Shown here: in pieces, positions 56,440 through 64,000 of the stretch
Position numbering within the stretch: position 1 is the stretch's first letter
How the letters are laid out: every line of letters starts with the position of its first letter
Assembly: GCF_004792415.1 (NCBI RefSeq)
Contig: NZ_CP038853.1
Location: forward strand, 1,736,001 to 1,800,000
DNA from: Pantoea vagans
Lineage (GTDB): Bacteria > Pseudomonadota > Gammaproteobacteria > Enterobacterales > Enterobacteriaceae
Direction of reading: 5' to 3'
Length of the DNA: 64,000 nucleotides
Notes under the pieces: model-generated
Seen by the model: the letters and a program-made list of their open reading frames with translations, nothing else
What the model was told of the DNA's origin: nothing
The model's database searches: none
Position numbers and translations under genes: made by a program

Positions 56440-58470
56440 ATGAATAATCCACCTGCCGGTGAAAAAGACAGACTCAATCCCGTTGTATTTTATACCTCTG
56501 CCGGATTGATTCTGACGTTTTCACTTGTGACGATTCTCTACAGTGAACTGGCCGCGAGCTGGATCCTCAAGGCGGTCAACTGGGTTTCCGCCACCTTCGG
56601 CTGGTACTACATGCTGGCTGCCACGCTCTATATTGTCTTTGTGCTCTATATGGCCTGCTCACGCTTTGGCTCTATTAAGCTCGGGCCGGAGCACTCCAAA
56701 CCCGAATTCAGCGTGCTCAGTTGGTCCGCCATGCTGTTTGCTGCCGGGATTGGCATCGACCTGATGTTCTTCTCGGTCGCCGAACCGGTGACGCAATATA
56801 TGCAGCCGCCGGAAGGAGCAGGGCAGACGCTGGAAGCCGCCCGCCAGGCGATGGTCTGGACGCTGTTCCACTACGGACTGACTGGCTGGTCGATGTATGC
56901 ACTGATGGGCATCGCGCTGGGCTACTTCAGCTACCGCTATAACCTGCCGCTGACTATTCGTTCGGCGCTCTATCCCATCTTCGGTAAACGCATCTATGGC
57001 CCGATTGGTCACACGGTAGATATCGCAGCCGTGGTCGGCACCATCTTTGGTATCGCCACTACGCTCGGCATTGGGGTCGTGCAGCTGAACTACGGCCTGA
57101 AAGTGCTGTTTGATATCCCGGAAGGCCTGACCGCGCAGACTGCGCTGATTGTCCTCTCCGTGGTGATCGCCACCATCTCTGTAACGTCGGGCGTTGATAA
57201 AGGGATTCGTTTCCTCTCCGAACTCAATGTGATCATGGCGCTGGGACTGATTCTGTTTGTGCTGTTCTTCGGCAACACCGAGTTCCTGCTGAATGCGCTG
57301 GTGCTTAACGTCGGCGATTACATCAACCGCTTCATGGGCATGACGCTCAATACGTTTGCCTTTGATCGTCCGACTCAATGGATGAACAGCTGGACGCTCT
57401 TCTTCTGGGCGTGGTGGGTGGCCTGGTCACCGTTTGTCGGCCTGTTCCTGGCGCGTATCTCACGCGGTCGTACCATCCGTGAGTTCGTACTGGGCACGCT
57501 GATTATTCCGTTTACCTTTACGCTGCTGTGGCTGTCCGTGTTCGGTAACGCGGCGCTGTACCAGATTATTCACGGCAATACGGAATTTGCGCAGGAAGTG
57601 ATGAACCATGCGGAGCGCGGCTTCTACAGTCTGCTGGCGCAGTATCCGGCGTTTAAGCTCAGCGCATCGGTTGCCACCATCACCGGCATGCTGTTCTACG
57701 TTACCTCGGCGGATTCCGGTTCGCTGGTGCTGGGTAACTTCACCTCGCGGCTGAAAGACATTAACAGCGATGCGCCGAACTGGCTGCGCATCTTCTGGTC
57801 CGTAGCGATTGGGGTGCTGACGCTCAGCATGCTGATGACTAACGGGATTACTGCCCTGCAGAACACCACGGTGATCATGGGACTGCCGTTCAGCTTTGTG
57901 ATCTTCTTTGTGATGGCGGGTCTGTTTAAATCGCTGAAGATTGAGGATCACCGCCGGGCCAGCGCGACGCGCGACACCGCGCCCTATCTGGCGCATGCGA
58001 CCGACCGTCTGACCTGGAAGAAGCGTCTGTCACGCCTGATGAACTACCCAGGCTCGCGTTACACCCAGCAGATGATGGAAAAGACCATTTTCCCGGCGAT
58101 GCAGGAAGTGGCGAAAGAGCTGGAACTGCGTGATGCCCGCGTCACGCTGGAAAGTGTCGAAGCAGATGAGGCGAACCCGATTGGCTATCTGGATTTGCGC
58201 GTCCATCTGGGCGACGAGCAGGACTTCATTTATCAGGTCTGGCCGCAGCAATATTCGATTCCGGGGTTTACCTATCGCGCCCGCAGCGGTAAGTCGACCT
58301 ACTATCGACTGGAAACCTTCCTGATGGAGGGCAGCCAGGGTAACGACCTGATGGATTACAGCAAAGAGCAGGTGATCATCGACATACTGGATCAGTATGA
58401 GCGACACCTGAACTTCATCCATCTCAACCGTGAAGCCCCGGGCAGCAATATCAGCTTCCCGAGCGTGTAA
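56440..58470 (+). CDS. betT: High-affinity choline transporter BetT
   Basis: A 676-residue BCCT-family secondary transporter (E. coli 677), with 12 helices in the first 500 residues. Signatures are [40 protein letters not shown] and the Trp-rich [20 protein letters not shown] that forms the choline-binding region. A cytoplasmic C-terminal domain of about 170 residues, typical of BetT and needed for osmotic activation, is intact. It imports choline with protons to feed BetA/BetB. It is divergent from betI across the operator. Confidence 0.95.
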   Translation: MNNPPAGEKDRLNPVVFYTSAGLILTFSLVTILYSELAASWILKAVNWVSATFGWYYMLAATLYIVFVLYMACSRFGSIKLGPEHSKPEFSVLSWSAMLFAAGIGIDLMFFSVAEPVTQYMQPPEGAGQTLEAARQAMVWTLFHYGLTGWSMYALMGIALGYFSYRYNLPLTIRSALYPIFGKRIYGPIGHTVDIAAVVGTIFGIATTLGIGVVQLNYGLKVLFDIPEGLTAQTALIVLSVVIATISVTSGVDKGIRFLSELNVIMALGLILFVLFFGNTEFLLNALVLNVGDYINRFMGMTLNTFAFDRPTQWMNSWTLFFWAWWVAWSPFVGLFLARISRGRTIREFVLGTLIIPFTFTLLWLSVFGNAALYQIIHGNTEFAQEVMNHAERGFYSLLAQYPAFKLSASVATITGMLFYVTSADSGSLVLGNFTSRLKDINSDAPNWLRIFWSVAIGVLTLSMLMTNGITALQNTTVIMGLPFSFVIFFVMAGLFKSLKIEDHRRASATRDTAPYLAHATDRLTWKKRLSRLMNYPGSRYTQQMMEKTIFPAMQEVAKELELRDARVTLESVEADEANPIGYLDLRVHLGDEQDFIYQVWPQQYSIPGFTYRARSGKSTYYRLETFLMEGSQGNDLMDYSKEQVIIDILDQYERHLNFIHLNREAPGSNISFPSV

Positions 58471-58476
58471 ACCAGG

Positions 58477-58509
58477 GCCCGTCAGCAGTGTGCTGGCGGG
58501 CTTTTTTTT
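58477..58509 (+). terminator. betT terminator
   Basis: GCCCGTCAGCA and TGCTGGCGGGC form an 11-bp stem (one G-U pair) with a GTG loop, followed by eight T residues. Confidence 0.9.
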
Positions 58510-58605
58510 GCCATCGACGAGTTGTTAAACGCCGTCGCCTGCCGATATCGTCTATCTTTAGGGCTTTGCTGGCCTGATGCCTGAAGGGTATAGACAGGGA
58601 GTCAT

Positions 58606-59964
58606 ATGGGAAAAATATTCAGTACGTTTCTGCCGCTCTACACCACCACGCTGTTGATGCTGCTCGGTTCCGGTCTGCTGACCACCTATGTCTCATTACG
58701 GCTGGCCAGTGAGCAGGTTAACGGTGCGCTGATTGGTGCGATTATCGCGGCAAACTATATCGGGCTGGTGATTGGCGGCAAGGTAGGGCACAACCTGATT
58801 GCCCGCGTCGGCCATATCCGCGCCTATGTGGCCTGCGCCGGAATTATTACCGCCTCCGTGGTGGGTCACGGCCTGACTGACTTTATTCCGCTGTGGGTCT
58901 TTCTGCGTCTGATTATCGGACTCTGCATGATGTGCCAGTACATGGTGCTGGAGAGCTGGCTCAACGATCAGGCGGAATCGTCCCAGCGTGGCATGATTTT
59001 CGGCTTATATATGGTCGCGACCTACCTTGGACTCAGTGGCGGACAGGTGATACTGAGCCTGCAGACCGGATTTGGTGTCAGCACGCTGCTGATTGTCGCA
59101 CTCTGCTTCGCGCTCTGTCTGGTGCCGATAGCGCTGACCACCCGCACCCATGTCAGGCCGATGACACCCGCGCCGATGGAACTGGGCTATTTTATCCGCA
59201 CCATCCCCAAACTGCTCGGCACCACGCTGGTAACCGGCATGGTCATTGGTGCCTTCTACGGTCTGGCACCGGTTTATGGCAGCAGCAAAGGCTTCACCAC
59301 CAGCCAGACCGGCTATTTTATGAGTCTTACGATCTTTGCCGGGCTGGTGTCGCAGTTTCCGCTGAGCTGGCTTTCTGACCGCTACGATCGTCAGCGGCTG
59401 TTATTTATCATTGCCATGCTGTTTGCCGTCATCTGCGTCCCGCTGATCCTGCTGCCGCATCTGACGTTTGACTGGATGATCGGCATCGCCTTTGCCGCCA
59501 GCATGATGCAGTTCGCGCTCTATCCGTTGCAGGTGGCGCTTGCCAACGATCAGGTTGCCGCCGAGCGCCGCGTGTCGTTAACCGCCTGTCTGCTGATGGC
59601 ATTTGGTATTGGTGCCAGTATCGGCCCGCTGGTGGTGGGTGCGCTGATGCAGCCGCTGGGCAGCAATATGCTTTATCTCTTCTTTGCGCTCTGTGCGCTG
59701 GTGATTGGCGGACTCAGTTTTGTCCGTGCGCCAGGTCCGCTTCCCACAACCGAAGTGCCGCTGCCGCACGTGGTCATGCCTGACAGTCTGGCGACCTCAC
59801 CACTGGGTGCTGCGCTGATCCCGACGCTGGAAGAGGAGGTGATTCAGGCGTCAATGGGCGGTCAGGAGCCGGAAGTGGAGAGCGATGAGGATGCTGAAAC
59901 GGCTGATGAAGAGGTATTGCCCGATGATCATCCCGGTGATGTTCGGGAAGATCAGCGTCATTAA
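58606..59964 (+). CDS. MFS transporter, YcaD-like, with acidic C-terminal tail
   Basis: A 452-residue 12-helix major facilitator of the YcaD-like group: GSGLLTTYVSLRLASEQVNG, LRLIIGLCMMCQYMVLESWL and QFPLSWLSDRYDRQRLLFII (motif A-like in the second half) are typical. After residue 385 comes a strongly acidic tail (EEEVIQASMGGQEPEVESDE and on), longer than in usual members (about 380 residues). The substrate is unknown. GGGAG lies 4-5 nt before the ATG. It is next to betT but has its own terminator-separated unit. Confidence 0.82.
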   Translation: MGKIFSTFLPLYTTTLLMLLGSGLLTTYVSLRLASEQVNGALIGAIIAANYIGLVIGGKVGHNLIARVGHIRAYVACAGIITASVVGHGLTDFIPLWVFLRLIIGLCMMCQYMVLESWLNDQAESSQRGMIFGLYMVATYLGLSGGQVILSLQTGFGVSTLLIVALCFALCLVPIALTTRTHVRPMTPAPMELGYFIRTIPKLLGTTLVTGMVIGAFYGLAPVYGSSKGFTTSQTGYFMSLTIFAGLVSQFPLSWLSDRYDRQRLLFIIAMLFAVICVPLILLPHLTFDWMIGIAFAASMMQFALYPLQVALANDQVAAERRVSLTACLLMAFGIGASIGPLVVGALMQPLGSNMLYLFFALCALVIGGLSFVRAPGPLPTTEVPLPHVVMPDSLATSPLGAALIPTLEEEVIQASMGGQEPEVESDEDAETADEEVLPDDHPGDVREDQRH

Positions 59965-60113
59965 TAGCCGCGACAGGGCATCACGTTGTTCGCCCCTCTC
60001 TGCGGGGTTAAATGCATGATGTCCGGATCTGGCTCACTTCTGTCCGGTCGCTGGCTCGACATCCGGGCCAGCAGCGGCGATGCTGGGTAACCCGTTTCTT
60101 CAGGAGTCACACC

Positions 60114-60362
60114 ATGCTGGAACTGCGCCCTAATTGTGAACGCTGCGACGTCGATCTGCCGCCATCCTCTCTGGCGGCACGCATCTGCTCGTTTGAATGT
60201 ACTTTCTGCGCTGACTGCGATGAGCATTTCGCGCATGTTTGTCCCAACTGCGGTGGTGAACTGGTGCGCCGTCCGGTGCGTCCGGCAGAGAAGCTACAGA
60301 AATATCCAGCTAAAATGCGCAGCCGATCTCAAATGACGACGAATACGTCAGAGGCAGAATAG
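60114..60362 (+). CDS. DUF1272 zinc-ribbon-like small protein
   Basis: An 82-residue protein. The start at 60114 has CAGGAG upstream; the open frame extends 34 codons earlier without conservation. LELRPNCERCDVDLPPSSLA, ICSFECTFCADCDEHF and HVCPNCGGELVRRPVRP show three to four Cys pairs arranged as a DUF1272 treble-clef/zinc-ribbon module. The function is unknown; such proteins may act as small metal-binding adaptors. It is a lone gene, followed by a structured intergenic element. Confidence 0.85.
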   Translation: MLELRPNCERCDVDLPPSSLAARICSFECTFCADCDEHFAHVCPNCGGELVRRPVRPAEKLQKYPAKMRSRSQMTTNTSEAE

Positions 60363-60394
60363 CCTGCGCGGCCCGATGTCGTTATGATGAATTT

Positions 60395-60477
60395 CGTCCC
60401 TGACAGAGCTACCACCTTAACTGAGTGCCGGAGATAAGCGCCGGGAGGGACGCACTTTTCAGGCCCGGCGAATTTTT
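60395..60477 (+). other. Structured intergenic element with possible pseudoknot
   Basis: CGCCGGG (60439-60445) pairs with CCCGGCG (60464-60470), followed by AATTTTT. The 18-nt loop contains AGGGACG (60446-60452), a perfect complement to CGTCCCT (60395-60401) upstream. This geometry allows an H-type pseudoknot. CCGG at 60428-60431 can also compete for 60441-60444. It could be a small RNA with its terminator or a leader; I do not recognise a known riboswitch. Confidence 0.45.
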
Positions 60478-60594
60478 CATTCCCGACAGCGTGACGCCTT
60501 CTCTTTCACACCCTGCTTTCTCTCTCCTCACTCCTGTTCACCGTCAGCTCTTATACTCTTAGGGTACTTTCAGCACAGAGAGGCGCATGCACCG

Positions 60595-61242
60595 ATGTAT
60601 TATGAATTCCTGAATGGCGCAGCATGGCGACGGATTTGGGTCACTGGCGATCTGCATGGCTGCCGCCGCGAACTTGATGCGCTGTTGCAGCAACATCAGT
60701 TTGACCCGCAGCAGGATTTACTGATTTCGGTTGGTGACATCATCGATCGCGGGCCAGACAGTCTGGGCTGTCTGGCGTTGCTGCAGGAGCCCTGGTTTCG
60801 CTGCGTGCGCGGCAATCATGAAGAGATGGCGCTGTCGGCGTTACAGGGGCAGGACATGGCGCTCTGGCAAATGAACGGGGGCGACTGGTTCTTTCGGCTG
60901 CGGGGCGCAGCGTTAATCGCGGCCCGCCACGCGTTGCGGCGCTGCCGTGAACTGCCGCTGATACTGCATCTGCAATTGGGTGAGCGCACTGTTGTGATTG
61001 CTCATGCGGACTATCCGGCACGGGAATACGCGCTGAATAAGCCACTCGACTGGCAAAAGATAGTCTGGAGCCGTCAGCGACTGGAGGAGTTGGAGTCAGG
61101 TGAGCAGGCGGGCATCCGTGGCGCAGATGCCTTTTACTTCGGTCATACTCCGCTGAAACAGCCGCTGACGATTGCCAATCTGCATTACATCGATACCGGC
61201 GCAGTGTTTGGCAATCATCTGACGATGCTGCAACTAAAGTGA
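60595..61242 (+). CDS. pphA: Serine/threonine protein phosphatase 1
   Basis: A 215-residue PPP-family phosphatase. All metal/phosphate motifs are intact: RIWVTGDLHGCRRELDALLQ, SVGDIIDRGPDSLGCLALL, VRGNHEEMALSALQ, and the distal VVIAHADYPAREYALNKPL with HTPLKQPLTI. In E. coli it signals misfolded-protein stress through CpxRA. The usual E. coli neighbour SdsR is 15 kb away here. The stop nearly touches the convergent rsmF stop. Confidence 0.94.
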   Translation: MYYEFLNGAAWRRIWVTGDLHGCRRELDALLQQHQFDPQQDLLISVGDIIDRGPDSLGCLALLQEPWFRCVRGNHEEMALSALQGQDMALWQMNGGDWFFRLRGAALIAARHALRRCRELPLILHLQLGERTVVIAHADYPAREYALNKPLDWQKIVWSRQRLEELESGEQAGIRGADAFYFGHTPLKQPLTIANLHYIDTGAVFGNHLTMLQLK

Positions 61243-61243
61243 C

Positions 61244-62677
61244 TCAGCGGAACAGGCGGCCGTCACGCACCAGTTCGCGTGGATAGCTGTTCTTGATGCG
61301 ATTGCCGACTTTCTTCGCCAGCCCCAGCGGCTGCTGCTGATAGGTCACAATCATCTCATTGTTAGCCGGTGCCGTTTCCGGATAGATATCGCGGCCGCGA
61401 TACCACTCTTCTGCTTCTGCCGCCGTAAGCTCAAAGGTCTGCGTCGCATCAGGTTGCGCCAGTGCTATCACCGCTTCATGTTGCCAGCGATAGCCTTTAG
61501 CAAAGGTTTCTGCCAGCTTCAGGCCAATGCGCGAGAAGCGCACTTTGCCCAGCAGCGGGGTAACGGCCTTAGGGAACAGCCAGATCTCTTTATCTCGCTG
61601 CCAGAGTTCCAGTGCGTCATCCCATTTGACAGAGACAGCAGCGGCAGCCTGTACGATCTCACTTTCCAGCTTACGGCTGAGATGGGAGAAGGGCAGCTTG
61701 CCGACTTTGTAGCCCGGCACAGGCAGTGGCTCGACTGATGCGGTTTTACGCAGACGCGCCACGAAAAAGCCTTCGCTGTCGAACATCTGCGGAAAGACAT
61801 GCAGATAGCCCTCGGGTGTCGCGGCCCGATCGGCACCCTCAAACAGCCCGTCGAGCGGCACGACCTCAACCGCATCCGGATAGCGCTGCAGCAGCCAGTC
61901 AATCACCTGCTGATTCTCAATCTGATTCAGTGTGCAGGTTGAATAAACCAGCGTGCCACCGGGTTTGAGTGCGTGAAAGGCACTGTCGAGCAGATCGCGC
62001 TGGGTCGCGGCGATCTCTTCGGTGCTCGCCAGCGACCAGTTTTTCAGCGCATCTGCATCTTTGCGAATCACTCCTTCGCCGGAGCAGGGCGCGTCCAGCA
62101 GGATGGCGTCGAACTGTTCCGGCAGCGCTGGCCCGAAGACCCGCGCGTCAAAGTGCGTCAGGGCACTGTTGCTGACGCCGCAGCGGCTGATATTAGCGTG
62201 CAGCACTTTTACCCGGCTGGAGGAGAACTCATTTGCGAGGATAACGCCCTGATTGCCCATCCGGGCCGCAATCTGGGTGGTTTTAGAACCCGGTGCCGCT
62301 GCCATATCCATCACGGCGCTGACCTCTGGCTGGGCGTCAAACAGGGCGGTTACCGGTAGCATGGAGCTGGCTTCCTGGATGTAAAACAGGCCGCTGAGAT
62401 GTTCAGCCACGCTGCCCAGCGGCAGGCTCTCATCTTCCCGGCTGATCCAGAATCCCTCTTCGCACCACGGCACCGGCGTCAGCTGCCAGTCATAACCCGC
62501 CGTCTGGCTCAGAAAATCGGCCACGCTGATCTTCAGGGTATTGACGCGAATACTGCGGCGCAGGGGCTGCTGACTGTAAGCGATGAACTGCGCGAAGCTC
62601 GCCTCATCGGGCAGGCTCTGACGCATTAATGAGAGAAAATCGGCGGGGAAAAACGAAGACGCATCTGACACGGGCAC
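61244..62677 (-). CDS. rsmF: 16S rRNA m5C1407 methyltransferase RsmF
   Basis: A protein of about 477 residues. It methylates C1407 of 16S rRNA using SAM. The start is proposed at the GTG giving [20 protein letters not shown]; the frame opens 11 codons further up, and a GTG two codons later is also possible. Motifs: [20 protein letters not shown] (SAM), the catalytic-release cysteines in [20 protein letters not shown] and [15 protein letters not shown], and a C-terminal PUA-like domain with [12 protein letters not shown] and [15 protein letters not shown]. It follows letB at a distance, with a repeat in between. Confidence 0.94.
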   Translation of the reverse strand: MPVSDASSFFPADFLSLMRQSLPDEASFAQFIAYSQQPLRRSIRVNTLKISVADFLSQTAGYDWQLTPVPWCEEGFWISREDESLPLGSVAEHLSGLFYIQEASSMLPVTALFDAQPEVSAVMDMAAAPGSKTTQIAARMGNQGVILANEFSSSRVKVLHANISRCGVSNSALTHFDARVFGPALPEQFDAILLDAPCSGEGVIRKDADALKNWSLASTEEIAATQRDLLDSAFHALKPGGTLVYSTCTLNQIENQQVIDWLLQRYPDAVEVVPLDGLFEGADRAATPEGYLHVFPQMFDSEGFFVARLRKTASVEPLPVPGYKVGKLPFSHLSRKLESEIVQAAAAVSVKWDDALELWQRDKEIWLFPKAVTPLLGKVRFSRIGLKLAETFAKGYRWQHEAVIALAQPDATQTFELTAAEAEEWYRGRDIYPETAPANNEMIVTYQQQPLGLAKKVGNRIKNSYPRELVRDGRLFR

Positions 62678-62720
62678 ATTCCAGTTAAGGCAAAGGCGGC
62701 AGTGTACCATGAGGAATGAA

Positions 62721-62743
62721 AACGGGCAGCCAGGCTGCCCGTT
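62721..62743 (-). terminator. Hairpin left of repeat copy 3
   Basis: AACGGGCAGC and GCTGCCCGTT form a perfect 10-bp stem with a CAG loop; on the minus strand TTTTC follows. It may end letB transcription before rsmF. Its sequence resembles the hairpin at 63025. Confidence 0.65.
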
Positions 62744-62821
62744 TGAGGGTGTGAATAACGTGAAGGCTCATATTGGCCGCTCGGAATCCGCTTTTTCCGA
62801 CGGCTCAAAACGCAAAGCGAT

Positions 62822-63002
62822 GGGAGCACACGCCTGGAGCAAAGCATCGCGGTCCAGGGACAAAAACGCCGGGAGCGTTTTTGAACAACGCGAAGCGTTG
62901 GCCCGGCTACGGGCGCACCTCAGGGATGAGGTACGTAATCGCCCGCGCTGAGCCTAGCCTTAGAGGGCGTCTTTTGCGTCTTTGCGGAAGGCGTATGCTC
63001 CC
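62822..63002. repeat. Modular palindromic intergenic repeat, copy 3
   Basis: The inner 83 bp (about 62859-62940) are the reverse complement of the copy 1 inner module with two mismatches. The outer arms differ from copies 1 and 2: GGGAGCACACGCCTGG at the left and, inverted, GGGAGCATACGCCTTCCG at the right. So the same core sits in a different palindromic frame. The element lies between two GGGCAG/CTGCCC hairpins. Confidence 0.78.
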
Positions 63003-63024
63003 TGAGCCACTGCTGATTTAAACG

Positions 63025-63056
63025 CTCAACCGGGCAGAACAGTCTGCCCGGTTGAG
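63025..63056 (-). terminator. 14-bp perfect hairpin after letB
   Basis: CTCAACCGGGCAGA and TCTGCCCGGTTGAG pair over 14 bp with an ACAG loop, directly after the letB stop. No T run follows on the minus strand, so Rho-independent termination is uncertain. Confidence 0.6.
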
Positions 63057-63063
63057 TTAGCCT

Positions 63064-64000
63064 TTACTGCGGAGACGGAATCGCCGTTCCCCAGTTGCGC
63101 CACTCTTTCGGTGCTTCATCCTGCAGCAGGAAGTGTTTATCGGGGTTGGCCTGCGGTGCCAGCGGCACCGTCGGTGGCGTCGCAAACTGAATGCCACCGC
63201 GAATAAACTGCTGGAAGGTCCCGGTTTTCACCACGCCGCCTACCAGACCGAAGTCGAGGTTGTAGCCGGACGCCAGCCAGAACACCGAATTGTTCCGCAC
63301 CAGATGCTGATACTTCTTACTGATGCGCAGGGCGATCTGCACGCGGTCCGCCATGTTCCCCAGTGACGTGCCGGTGACGGTACCCACTTCCACACCCCGG
63401 AACAGCACCGGCGTACCCAGCGACAGGGAACCCGCCTCGGTGGCATCAACATAAATGTTCAGGCCATTCAGGTAGCGCGAATCGGTAATGGTGCTCTCCT
63501 GCAATTCAAAGGTGCGTGCGGCACTGCCTTTGCCCGGATCAACGTTGACGTATGGCTGCAACAGGGTCTCCAGATGATTCACGCCGGTAGCGGAAATCTC
63601 CGGTGAAACCACTGAGAAACGGCTGCCGAGGCGGGCAAAGTCATTCACATACTCAGGGTAAAGTACGGCTTTCGCCACGACCTGATTGTTATCTTTGCTT
63701 AACGACAGAGATTCCACCTGACCAACGTTGATACCGAGATAACGAATCGGCATTCCGGCAGAGAGTTTGCTGGCGTCATAGGTGTGCAGCGTAATCTGAC
63801 TGCCCACCGCGCGGGCGGCGGTTTCAGAGGAGTAGAGCATGCGTTTAGCCCCTTTGACCGACTGCGCACCACTCATATTGTCGAAACTGATTGCGCCTTT
63901 TAGCGCACGGTTAAGCGGCGAGGCCTGCACCGTCAGGCCGCTGCCGTTCAGGCTGACGCGTGCGCCACCCTCAGCCCAGAACACGCTTTCGCTGGTCAGC
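63064..64000 (-). CDS. letB: LetB (YebT) MCE-domain lipid transport protein, C-terminal part
   Basis: About 311 residues are visible; the frame stays open to the window edge, so the N-terminus is missing. Two MCE repeats can be seen (SAGMPIRYLGINVGQVESL and LSLGTPVLFRGVEVGTVTGT), each about 115 residues. An SRFSVVSPEI linker and the closing FWLASGYNLDFGLVGG lie between and after. LetB stacks seven MCE rings into a tunnel across the periplasm for phospholipid movement, with LetA in the inner membrane. Together with rsmF and pphA this is E. coli synteny. Confidence 0.92.
   Translation of the reverse strand, partial: LTSESVFWAEGGARVSLNGSGLTVQASPLNRALKGAISFDNMSGAQSVKGAKRMLYSSETAARAVGSQITLHTYDASKLSAGMPIRYLGINVGQVESLSLSKDNNQVVAKAVLYPEYVNDFARLGSRFSVVSPEISATGVNHLETLLQPYVNVDPGKGSAARTFELQESTITDSRYLNGLNIYVDATEAGSLSLGTPVLFRGVEVGTVTGTSLGNMADRVQIALRISKKYQHLVRNNSVFWLASGYNLDFGLVGGVVKTGTFQQFIRGGIQFATPPTVPLAPQANPDKHFLLQDEAPKEWRNWGTAIPSPQ

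Overview
The window is a chromosome segment of a gamma-proteobacterium of the order Enterobacterales, most likely family Erwiniaceae (Pantoea or a close relative; inference). The evidence is the long run of E. coli-like core genes in near-canonical order: cmoB-cmoA-yecN-yecE-aspS-nudB-yebC-ruvCAB-znuBC/znuA-mepM-lpxM, then pykA-hexR-zwf-eda-purT-yebE-ptrB-exoX-holE-yobA-yebZ-yebY-SdsR and pphA-rsmF-letB. Features typical of this group are also present: zwf next to eda with no edd, mdtJI, and a betIBA/betT osmoprotection locus.

Layout. 1-6716: end of a contractile-tail phage module (baseplate plug, hub, Gp138-type spike, gp25-like wedge, baseplate J, a further tail protein, tail fibre, fibre-assembly chaperone), from a prophage or tailocin whose left part lies outside the window. 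6717-7904: an AT-rich border holding a badly decayed minus-strand gene. 7905-14127: a catabolic/uptake cluster (RpiR-type regulator, class III aminotransferase, carboxymuconolactone-decarboxylase-like protein, a GlnHPQ-like ABC importer, a C45 autoproteolytic amidohydrolase/acyltransferase). This is the best candidate for an undescribed pathway. 14439-17183: an exported protein of unknown function, gldA and a LysE-type exporter. 17188-45228: core genome for tRNA wobble modification, aspartyl-tRNA synthetase, Holliday-junction processing, zinc uptake, cell-wall and lipid A maturation, MdfA efflux, the pykA/hexR/zwf/eda node, PurT, proteases/nucleases, copper-handling genes and the sRNA SdsR.

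45229-60594: accessory block inserted between SdsR and pphA, which are neighbours in E. coli. It starts with an AT-rich patch of small membrane proteins and a gene split by an A8 tract. It continues with adhP, several tiny ORFs, an acyltransferase, the mdtJI spermidine exporter with an upstream leader ORF, the complete choline-to-glycine-betaine locus (betA, betB, betI, betT) and an MFS transporter. 60595-64000: pphA, rsmF and the C-terminal part of letB.

Three intergenic spaces (lpxM/mdfA, zwf/eda, letB/rsmF) carry members of a modular palindromic repeat. Two of them share an 83-bp inner module made of three hairpins, and each element lies between hairpins that resemble each other. Recognisable regulatory sites are a Zur box (znu), a BetI operator (bet), a LexA box that doubles as a terminator (ruvA) and a CRP-type palindrome (pykA). 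No tRNA, rRNA, CRISPR array, integrase or insertion sequence was seen.
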